From: an uncultured Novosphingobium sp.
GTDB lineage: Bacteria > Pseudomonadota > Alphaproteobacteria > Sphingomonadales > Sphingomonadaceae
DNA length: 8,328 nt
Direction of reading: 5' to 3'
NCBI GenBank assembly: GCA_937996535.1
Contig: CALKVF010000101.1
Location: 1-8,328 of the forward strand
The notes beneath the pieces are model-generated. The model did no database searches. It was not told where the DNA came from and saw nothing but the letters and a program-made list of their open reading frames with translations. Within the stretch, counting starts at the first letter, position 1. Every line of letters begins with the position of its first letter. Positions 1 through 5,273 of this stretch are shown here, one piece after another. The position numbers and the translations under genes were made by a program.

Positions 1-162
1 CAGCGCGCCGCTGGCGACCGCGCCCATCAGGCCCAGCTTGCCGCCGCCATAGACCACCCCGATCCCGCGCTGCGCGAGCGTGCGCCCGACCTGCCCGGCG
101 AGTTCAAGATAGCGCGGATCGGCAGGCGAGGCCGACCCACAATAGACAGCAAGGCGTTTCAC
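1..162 (-). CDS. LOG-family protein (TIGR00730-type nucleotide phosphoribohydrolase), N-terminal part
   Basis: Only the first 54 codons are present; the gene continues past the left edge. The protein begins MKRLAVYCGSASPADPRY and has YGGGKLGLMG at residues 39-48. Both match the N-terminal Rossmann strand and the glycine-rich nucleotide-binding loop of the LOG / 'lysine decarboxylase-like' family. Characterised members hydrolyse cytokinin riboside 5'-monophosphates or other nucleoside monophosphates to base plus ribose 5-phosphate in the cytosol. The family's catalytic PGGxGTxxE motif would lie outside the window, so activity cannot be judged. The start is GTG at 162-160; the upstream gene's TGA at 161-159 overlaps it by four bases (GTGA), which implies translational coupling to crtI. 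The family call is firm. The physiological substrate is unknown, and the link to carotenoid synthesis is only positional. Confidence 0.85.
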   Translation of the reverse strand, partial: MKRLAVYCGSASPADPRYLELAGQVGRTLAQRGIGVVYGGGKLGLMGAVASGAL

Positions 163-1694
163 CGCAGATCCTCCAGCATGAGCGTGGCCGTGGAGCGTGC
201 GCCGGCGAGCACGGCCGGCAGGCCCGCGCCGGGCTGCGTGCCGGCGCCCACGAGATAGAAATTCGCCAGCTTGGCATCGCGTCCGGTGGGGCGCATCGCC
301 CAGTCCTGCAACCGGGTCGGCTCAAGCCCCCAGGCGCTGCCGACGTGGGCATTGAAATCGAGCGCGGCATCGCGCGGGGTGACATGGAACTTGGTGACGA
401 TGCGGTCGTGAATGTCGGGAACCAGTCGCCGCCCGATTTCATCGAGCACCCGCTTTTCGAGCAGCGGGCCGACCTGCTCCCAATCGATCGGCAACTTGCC
501 GAGGTGCGCCACGGGTACGGCGGCGCTGAACACGCTCTTGCCCTCGGGCGCGAGCGAGGGATCGGTGACGCTCGGGTGGCTGAGCATGATCAGGCTGTCC
601 TGCGGCAGCACGCCATGTTCGAACACATCGTCAAGCAGCCCTTCGAAGCGCGAGGCCATCAGCGCCATCGTGTGGGGAATGCCCGGCCAGCTGCCTTCGA
701 GCGCAAAATGCACCACGAACAGCCCCGGCGCGAACCGCATCCGCGCGAGCGAGCGGGCCATTTCGGCCCCGCGCGGCAGTTCGGACAGCAGGTCGCGGTA
801 GGTGTGGACCAGATCGGCATTGCTGGTGACCGCATCGAAGCGTTCGCGCCAGCCGCTTTGGGCTTCGACCTCGCTCACGCGGTTGCCGATGGTGTGGAGG
901 TGGACCACCGGATCGTGGAGCCGCAGCGTGCCGCCCAGCCGCTCGAACTGCGCGGCCATCGCCGCTGCCAGCTGGCCGATTCCGCCCTTGGGGGCCCAGA
1001 GCCCGTATTGCTGTTCGCGCGCATGGTCAGCCGCGACCAGCGCCCCGGTCGCGCAGGGGTTGGCCCCGCGCCGCAGCGCGCCGAAGCTCAAGACCTGGCG
1101 CAGCCGCTCGTGCTTGACGAAGCTCGACACCAGCCCGTGCAGGCTGCGCCAGCCCTGATGCCGGGCGAGCAGTGCGGTTGAGCTGATCAGCTGCATCCAC
1201 ATATTGCCGCGCGGGGTTTCGCGCTTGGCCTGACAATCGGCGAGCGCGGCGGCGGCGTGGCGCGCGAAATCATCGTAACCGGCGAGATCCGACGGCGCGA
1301 GCCGGGCAATCTCGCGGGTCAGGGCGGCGTCATCGCTGGTCAGGTCGAAATGGGCGCCATCGGGCCAGTTGAACCGGCACAGCGGCGATACCGGCAGCAG
1401 ATCAAGATCATGCGCCAGATCGTGGCCGCTCAGTTCCCACAATCCGGCAAGCGCGGCCGGATCGGTGAACGCGGTTGGCCCGAGGTCGAAGGTAAAGCCT
1501 TCGCGCTGCATCGCGCCCGCGCGCCCGCCCGCTTCGGCGCGGGCTTCGACCACCACAGTTTCGATCCCGGCGGCCTGCAGCCGGATCGCCAGCGCCAGTC
1601 CGCCGAGGCCCGCACCGATCACGCAGGCGCGCTTGCCCTGGAACAGGCGCACCGTGGGGGCAGGGTCAACAGGCAGAAGGGCGGCGTCCGTCAT
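159..1694 (-). CDS. crtI: Phytoene desaturase (CrtI type)
   Basis: This 511-residue protein matches bacterial CrtI along its whole length. CrtI is an FAD-dependent, membrane-associated enzyme that desaturates phytoene stepwise towards neurosporene or lycopene. Visible hallmarks are the dinucleotide-binding GAGLGGLALAIRLQAAG (27-43) with the acidic end of strand 2 at Glu50, then GGRAG, GFTFDLGPTAFTDP (66-79), SNADLVHTYRDLL in the middle, VTDPSLAPEG, and the C-terminal NFYLVGAGTQPGAGLPAVL. CrtI enzymes are typically about 490-500 residues; here about 20 extra N-terminal residues precede the FAD motif. ATG at 1694 is chosen because AAAGGGGG lies six bases upstream; an in-frame TTG at 1715 would add seven residues without a good ribosome site. 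The stop overlaps the next gene's start. The number of desaturation steps (CrtI versus CrtN-like or CrtD-like behaviour) cannot be read from sequence, but CrtI is the best fit. No other crt gene is in the window. Confidence 0.92.
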   Translation of the reverse strand: MTDAALLPVDPAPTVRLFQGKRACVIGAGLGGLALAIRLQAAGIETVVVEARAEAGGRAGAMQREGFTFDLGPTAFTDPAALAGLWELSGHDLAHDLDLLPVSPLCRFNWPDGAHFDLTSDDAALTREIARLAPSDLAGYDDFARHAAAALADCQAKRETPRGNMWMQLISSTALLARHQGWRSLHGLVSSFVKHERLRQVLSFGALRRGANPCATGALVAADHAREQQYGLWAPKGGIGQLAAAMAAQFERLGGTLRLHDPVVHLHTIGNRVSEVEAQSGWRERFDAVTSNADLVHTYRDLLSELPRGAEMARSLARMRFAPGLFVVHFALEGSWPGIPHTMALMASRFEGLLDDVFEHGVLPQDSLIMLSHPSVTDPSLAPEGKSVFSAAVPVAHLGKLPIDWEQVGPLLEKRVLDEIGRRLVPDIHDRIVTKFHVTPRDAALDFNAHVGSAWGLEPTRLQDWAMRPTGRDAKLANFYLVGAGTQPGAGLPAVLAGARSTATLMLEDLR

Positions 1695-1700
1695 GCGATG

Positions 1701-1708
1701 CCCCCTTT
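1701..1708 (-). promoter_or_regulatory. Ribosome binding site deciding the crtI start
   Basis: Read on the minus strand, AAAGGGGG lies six bases before the ATG at 1694. It supports that codon over the TTG at 1715. The surrounding bases can fold as TGCCC-GAAAGG-GGGCA, which would put part of this site in a small loop and stem; whether that matters is untested. Confidence 0.6.
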
Positions 1709-1716
1709 CGGGCAAA

Positions 1717-1740
1717 GCCGCCGCCAGTGCAAGCGGCGGC
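1717..1740 (-). other. GC hairpin in the crtI leader
   Basis: GCCGCCGC (1717-1724) and GCGGCGGC (1733-1740) are exact 8-base inverted arms separated by an 8-base loop. The element lies 23 bases before the crtI start, between the start codon and the palindrome at 1772-1791. It would fold strongly in a crtI transcript starting upstream of it. No T-run follows in the minus direction (TTTGCCC), so it is a poor intrinsic terminator. GC-rich sequence makes such stems common, so a role is uncertain. Confidence 0.45.
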
Positions 1741-1771
1741 GTTGCGGGCGTCTGTCCCGCGCTTGGCGCAA

Positions 1772-1791
1772 TTTAGGGTGCACACCCTAAA
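1772..1791. promoter_or_regulatory. 20-bp palindrome, candidate operator between crtI and the BVMO
   Basis: TTTAGGGTG (1772-1780) and CACCCTAAA (1783-1791) are perfect 9-base inverted arms around a central CA. It lies 78 bases from the crtI ATG and 108 bases from the BVMO ATG, in an otherwise non-coding divergent gap. Size and symmetry fit a site for a dimeric repressor of TetR or MarR type; that is inference, since no regulator gene is in the window. TTGGCG (1763-1768) and CCTAAA (1786-1791), 17 bases apart, would make a weak rightward -35/-10 pair whose -10 lies inside the palindrome, as expected for an operator controlling the monooxygenase. Confidence 0.6.
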
Positions 1792-1833
1792 CGTCCTTGA
1801 TCGCGGCTTGATTCCGGTCAATGTTTGCAGCGC

Positions 1834-1848
1834 GTTTCGAGTCGAAAC
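1834..1848. promoter_or_regulatory. 15-bp inverted repeat in the BVMO leader
   Basis: GTTTCGA (1834-1840), a central G, and TCGAAAC (1842-1848) form a perfect 7-base inverted repeat about 50 bases upstream of the BVMO start. It could be a second protein-binding site or, in RNA, a five-pair stem (GTTTC/GAAAC) with a five-base loop. Its sequence differs from the 1772-1791 palindrome, so it would be a site for a different protein if it is one. Confidence 0.35.
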
Positions 1849-1898
1849 TCACGTTCAATGGCGCAAAGCGTCAACCCAGAACAACCGGAGAGAGAGCG

Positions 1899-3431
1899 AT
1901 GGCAACAGCAGCAGTTCAGGCGCAGTCCGCACCGACCCATGTCGACGTGCTGATCGTGGGGGCAGGGGTTTCGGGCATCGGCTCAGCCTATCACCTGCAG
2001 GACCAGTGCCCGGACAAGAGCTATGTCGTGCTCGAGCGGATGGACACCTTTGGCGGCACCTGGGAAACCCACAAGTATCCCGGCGTGCGTTCGGACTCCG
2101 ATCTTTATACCTTCGGCTATCGCTTCAAGCCGTGGGTCGGCACGCCGATCGCCTCGGCTCAGGCGATCCTCGATTACATGGGCGAAGTGATCAACGAAAA
2201 CGGCATCGCTCCGCACATTCGCTATGGCCACACGATCACCCGCTGCGCGTGGGACAGCAAGGCCAACCTCTGGACGGTAGAGGCAACCCGCAAGTCCGAT
2301 GGCGCCAGCGTGACCTTCACTGCCAACTTCCTGTGGATGTGCCAGGGCTATTACGATCACGAAAAGCCGTTCGTGCCCAACTGGCCGGGGATGGAGCGCT
2401 ACAAGGGCCTGTTCGTCCACGCCCAGCTGTGGGATCCCAAGATCGACTACAAGGGCAAGCGCATCCTGGTGATTGGCTCGGGCGCGACCGCGGCCACGGT
2501 GATCCCCGAATTCGCCAAGGACGCGGCGCACGTCACCATGCTGCAGCGCTCACCGACGTATTTCTTCTGCGCGGAAAACAAGAACGAACTGGCTGACCGC
2601 CTGCGTGAGGTCGGGATTGACGAGCCGACCGTGCACCGCGTGGTCCGCGCCCAGATCATGTATGACCAGGACCAGATGACCAAGCGCTGCATCGAGGAAC
2701 CGGATGCCGTGTTTGAGGATCTGAAGGCTCTGATCCGCGCCTTCACCGGCAAGGAAGACTTCCCCTTCGAACCGCACTTCACGCCGAAGTATCGCCCCTG
2801 GCAGCAGCGCCTCGCGTTCTGCCCCGAAGGGGACATCTTCCGCGCCGCGGTTGACGGCAAGCTGACCGTGGTGACCGACACGCTCGATACCTTCACCGAG
2901 ACGGGCGTGCGCACCGCCTCGGGCGAAGAGATCGAGGCCGATATCATCGTGGCCGCCACCGGCTTCAACCTGCTGATGATGGGCGGCATCCCGTTCGAAG
3001 TCGACGGCAAGCCGGTCGATTGGCACGATACGGTCAACTACCGGGGCATGATGTTCACCGGTGTGCCGAACATGCTGTGGGTGATGGGCTATTTCCGCGC
3101 CAGCTGGACGCTGCGGGTCGACATGCTGGGCGATTTCGTCTGCAACCTGCTCAAGCACATGGACGCGCGCGGGGCCAAGCGGGTCGACGTTGCCCTGCGC
3201 GACGAGGACAAGGACATGCCGCTGTCCGACTGGATCGAGAACGACAACTTCAATCCCAGCTACCTGATGCGCGGCTTGAAGCTGATGCCCCGGCGCGGCG
3301 ACAAGCCCGAATGGCGCCACAACCAGGATTACTGGATCGAGCGCGACCAGATTCCGCACATCGATCTGGACGCCAGCGAATTCGTCTATGACGGGGTGCG
3401 GGCCGGCGCCAAGGTTGCTGAACCGGCCTGA
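1899..3431 (+). CDS. EthA-like flavin-containing Baeyer-Villiger monooxygenase
   Basis: The 510-residue protein is a class B flavoprotein monooxygenase. These use FAD, NADPH and O2 to insert oxygen next to a ketone, giving an ester or lactone; some oxidise sulfur. In order: FAD Rossmann motif GAGVSGIG (21-28), GGTWETHKYPGVRSDSDLYT (52-71), the type I BVMO fingerprint YKGLFVHAQLWD (168-179; consensus FxGxxxHxxxWP/D with Phe replaced by Tyr), the NADPH Rossmann motif IGSGATA (192-198), HVTMLQRSPTY (211-221), and AATGFN (352-357). Blocks such as HLQDQCPDKSY, RSDSDLYT and ASWTLR resemble mycobacterial EthA more than cyclohexanone monooxygenase, and length agrees. ATG 1899 is preferred over an in-frame ATG at 1821 because CGGAGAGAGAG sits just upstream and the FAD motif then starts near residue 20. 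It stands divergent from crtI behind candidate operators and is followed by a hairpin. The substrate is unknown. Confidence 0.92.
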   Translation: MATAAVQAQSAPTHVDVLIVGAGVSGIGSAYHLQDQCPDKSYVVLERMDTFGGTWETHKYPGVRSDSDLYTFGYRFKPWVGTPIASAQAILDYMGEVINENGIAPHIRYGHTITRCAWDSKANLWTVEATRKSDGASVTFTANFLWMCQGYYDHEKPFVPNWPGMERYKGLFVHAQLWDPKIDYKGKRILVIGSGATAATVIPEFAKDAAHVTMLQRSPTYFFCAENKNELADRLREVGIDEPTVHRVVRAQIMYDQDQMTKRCIEEPDAVFEDLKALIRAFTGKEDFPFEPHFTPKYRPWQQRLAFCPEGDIFRAAVDGKLTVVTDTLDTFTETGVRTASGEEIEADIIVAATGFNLLMMGGIPFEVDGKPVDWHDTVNYRGMMFTGVPNMLWVMGYFRASWTLRVDMLGDFVCNLLKHMDARGAKRVDVALRDEDKDMPLSDWIENDNFNPSYLMRGLKLMPRRGDKPEWRHNQDYWIERDQIPHIDLDASEFVYDGVRAGAKVAEPA

Positions 3432-3453
3432 CTTCGCGGTTAGGGTAACAATA

Positions 3454-3487
3454 GGCGGCGGTGCTGGATTGCCAGCGCCGCCGCTTT
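3454..3487 (+). terminator. Strong hairpin after the BVMO, terminator-like or attenuator
   Basis: GCGGCGGTGCTGG (3455-3467) pairs with CCAGCGCCGCCGC (3472-3484) over 13 positions with one T-G wobble and a four-base ATTG loop. TTT (3485-3487) and then GTGG follow. It lies 23 bases after the BVMO stop and ends about 20 bases before the thioesterase ATG. Stem strength suits an intrinsic terminator, but the U-tract is only three bases, so termination may be partial. If so, it would lower transcription of the following three-gene string relative to the monooxygenase. Confidence 0.6.
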
Positions 3488-3505
3488 GTGGTTACACCAG
3501 TTGCG

Positions 3506-3952
3506 ATGAGCAACGCAATTATCTGGTGGGGCGGTTCGCCCCCCGACCTCGAAGCCATGACCCAGGGCGGTGCCGGTTCGATGAACGGCTGGCTGGGGAT
3601 CGAATTCATCGACAGCGGCGATGACTGGATCAGGGCGCGGATGCCGGTCAATGATCGCACCCGCCAGCCGTTTGGCCGGCTGCACGGCGGGGCATCGGTG
3701 GCCTTTGCCGAAACGGTCGGTTCGGTTGCGGCCAGCTGGTGCGTCGACCGCGAACGGTTCGTCGGCGTGGGGATGGAAATCAACGCCAACCACATCCGCC
3801 CCACTTTTGATGGCCATGTCTATGCCACGGCGCGTGCGGAATCGCTGGGCCGCACCACCCAGGTCTGGACGATCCGGATCGAGGACGAAGCCGGCAAGCT
3901 GGTGTGCCTTTCGCGCTTCACCGTGGCGGTGATCCCGCTGGAGCGCAAATGA
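3506..3952 (+). CDS. PaaI/YbdB-type hotdog-fold acyl-CoA thioesterase
   Basis: This 148-residue protein has the hotdog thioesterase signature: RQPFGRLHGGASVAFAETVGS (53-73) with HGG at 60-62 and the probable catalytic acid Glu69, followed by VGMEINANHIRP (88-99) and the C-terminal strands GRTTQVWTIRIEDEAGKLVCLSRFTVAV. Such enzymes hydrolyse aryl- or acyl-CoA thioesters in the cytosol, often freeing CoA from stalled catabolic intermediates; the specific substrate is not predictable. ATG 3506 gives the length and N-terminus usual for the family, but no Shine-Dalgarno-like sequence precedes it (TTACACCAGTTGCG). A GTG at 3461 lies inside the hairpin, and ATGs at 3557 and 3581 would cut into the fold. 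The stop overlaps the next gene's ATG (ATGA, 3949-3952), implying coupled translation. Confidence 0.88.
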   Translation: MSNAIIWWGGSPPDLEAMTQGGAGSMNGWLGIEFIDSGDDWIRARMPVNDRTRQPFGRLHGGASVAFAETVGSVAASWCVDRERFVGVGMEINANHIRPTFDGHVYATARAESLGRTTQVWTIRIEDEAGKLVCLSRFTVAVIPLERK

Positions 3953-4668
3953 GCGCGCCGTCGGCTTCGGTCGCGGTGATCGGCGCGGGCGATCACATTG
4001 GCGCGGCGATCGTGCGGCGGTTCGCCGCCGAAGGTTTCGCGGTTCACGCCGGGCGCCGCAATGGTGACAAGCTGGCCCCGCTGCTCGGCGGCGCGGTCAC
4101 CGGGCGTTCGCTCGACGCGCGCCAGAGCGAGGATGTCGCGGCCTTTCTGGATGAGGCCGAAGCGATCGCCCCGCTCGCGCTGGTGGTGTTCAACGTCGGT
4201 GCCAATGTCCAGTTTCCGCTGAGTGAGACGACCGACCGGGTGTTTCGCAAGGTCTGGGAAATGGCCTGTTTCGCTGGCTTCGCCACCCTGCGTGAAGCGG
4301 CGCGGATCATGGCGCCGCGCGGCACTGGCAAGATCTTCGTGACCGGCGCCACCGCCGGGCTGCGCGGCAATCCGGGCTATGCGGCCTTTGCAGCGGCCAA
4401 GGCGGGGCTGCGCGCCGTGGCGCAAAGCGCCGCGCGCGAGCTGTGGCCGCAAGGGCTCCACGTGGCGCATCTGGTGATCGATGCCGGGGTCGATACCGCC
4501 TGGGTGCGCGAGCGCCTGACCGAGCGCGAAGGCCCGGCCGCGCTGGCCGATCCCGACCGGCTGATGCCGCCCGCGGCGGTGGCCGATGCCTATTGGGCGC
4601 TGTACAATCAGCCGAAATCGGCCTGGACCTTCGAACAGGAAATCCGGCCCTATGGGGAGAAATGGTGA
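3949..4668 (+). CDS. Divergent short-chain dehydrogenase/reductase-like protein lacking the canonical Tyr
   Basis: The 239-residue protein has the SDR fold pattern. The nucleotide loop is VIGAGDHIGAA (10-20); compared with TGxxxGxG the middle glycine is His16. Strand 2 ends AVHAGRRNGDKL, whose two arginines suggest NADP(H). FNVGAN (81-86) stands in for NNAG. In the active-site segment VTGATAGLRGNPGYAAFAAAKAG (131-153) the lysine of YxxxK is Lys151 but Phe147 occupies the tyrosine position, and Ala134/Thr135 occupy the serine region. From memory, related proteobacterial proteins share this FAxAK pattern and the end motif SAWTFExxxRPY, so this is probably a family trait rather than decay. It may reduce or oxidise by another mechanism, bind cofactor only, or use Tyr144. 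It overlaps the thioesterase (ATGA) and the next gene. Confidence 0.85.
   Translation: MSAPSASVAVIGAGDHIGAAIVRRFAAEGFAVHAGRRNGDKLAPLLGGAVTGRSLDARQSEDVAAFLDEAEAIAPLALVVFNVGANVQFPLSETTDRVFRKVWEMACFAGFATLREAARIMAPRGTGKIFVTGATAGLRGNPGYAAFAAAKAGLRAVAQSAARELWPQGLHVAHLVIDAGVDTAWVRERLTEREGPAALADPDRLMPPAAVADAYWALYNQPKSAWTFEQEIRPYGEKW
4654..4659 (+). promoter_or_regulatory. Ribosome binding site deciding the isomerase-like start
   Basis: GGGGAG ends eight bases before ATG 4668 but only two bases before ATG 4662. The spacing favours ATG 4668, which shares its A with the TGA of the SDR gene (TGATG). The intermediate GTG at 4665 (five-base spacing) cannot be fully excluded. Confidence 0.55.
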
Positions 4669-5273
4669 TGCCGCGCGAGATTGAGTTCCTGTTCGATTTC
4701 GGCAGTCCCAACGCCTATTTCGTCCACCGCGCGCTGGGGGACTATACCGCCGGCGGCGCGGTCAGCTTCCGCTATGTTCCGGTCCTGCTCGGCGGGGTGT
4801 TCAAGGCGATCGGCAACCAGTCACCGATGCAGGCCTATGGCCACATCGGTGCCAAGGTCGCCTATGACCGGCTGGAGATGCAGCGCTTCATGACGCGCCA
4901 CGCGATCACCGGGTTCGTGATGAACCCGCATTTTCCGGTCAATACGCTGCTGATCATGCGCGGCGCGGTGGCAGCCGAGCGGCTGGGCTGCAGCGCCGCC
5001 TATATCGAGGCGATGTTCAAGGGCATGTGGGAACAGGGCCTCAAACTTGACCTACCCGATGTGTGGGAGCGCGCGCTGACCGAGGCCGGGCTGCCAGCGG
5101 GCGAGCTGGCCGCGCTGGTCGCCGATGCAGAGGTCAAGGCGCAGTTGGTAGCCAACACCGAAGCGGCGGTGGCGCGCGGCGTGTTTGGTATTCCCAGCTT
5201 TGTCCTTGATGGCGAACTGTGGTTCGGCAAGGACCGCCTGCGCGACGTGATCGAAGCCGCGCAGGCTGCCTGA
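4668..5273 (+). CDS. DsbA-family thioredoxin-fold protein, 2-hydroxychromene-2-carboxylate isomerase-like
   Basis: The 201-residue protein begins IEFLFDFGSPNAYF (5-18), the start of the HCCA isomerase / kappa-class glutathione transferase branch of the DsbA fold, where a serine (Ser13 here) replaces the thioredoxin cysteine and activates glutathione. The helical insert includes NQSPMQAYGHIGAKVAYDRLEMQRF. The cis-proline loop is GVFGIPSFVLDGELWFGKDRL (171-191; Pro176). NahD-type members isomerise 2-hydroxychromene-2-carboxylate in naphthalene breakdown using glutathione, but the family is broad, and no aromatic ring-cleavage gene is nearby. A glutathione-dependent isomerisation or detoxification step is as far as the sequence goes. 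It is the last gene of the overlapping three-gene string, and its TGA abuts the stop of the facing acyl-CoA dehydrogenase. Confidence 0.85.
   Translation: MPREIEFLFDFGSPNAYFVHRALGDYTAGGAVSFRYVPVLLGGVFKAIGNQSPMQAYGHIGAKVAYDRLEMQRFMTRHAITGFVMNPHFPVNTLLIMRGAVAAERLGCSAAYIEAMFKGMWEQGLKLDLPDVWERALTEAGLPAGELAALVADAEVKAQLVANTEAAVARGVFGIPSFVLDGELWFGKDRLRDVIEAAQAA

Noticed and set aside
1695..1715. Seven-residue longer crtI from TTG 1715
   Set aside because: TTG is a rare start, has no ribosome site, and ATG 1694 has AAAGGGGG at good spacing.
345..1790. Plus-strand open frames of 278 and 177 aa opposite crtI
   Set aside because: Antisense shadows: low-complexity Arg/Ala/Gly/Gln composition, no recognisable motif, no ribosome site.
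1821..1898. 26-residue N-terminal extension of the BVMO from ATG 1821
   Set aside because: No ribosome site, the extension would cover the inverted repeat, and family members start shortly before the FAD motif.
2447..3359. Minus-strand open frames opposite the BVMO
   Set aside because: The plus-strand frame has full BVMO motifs; the opposite frames show none.
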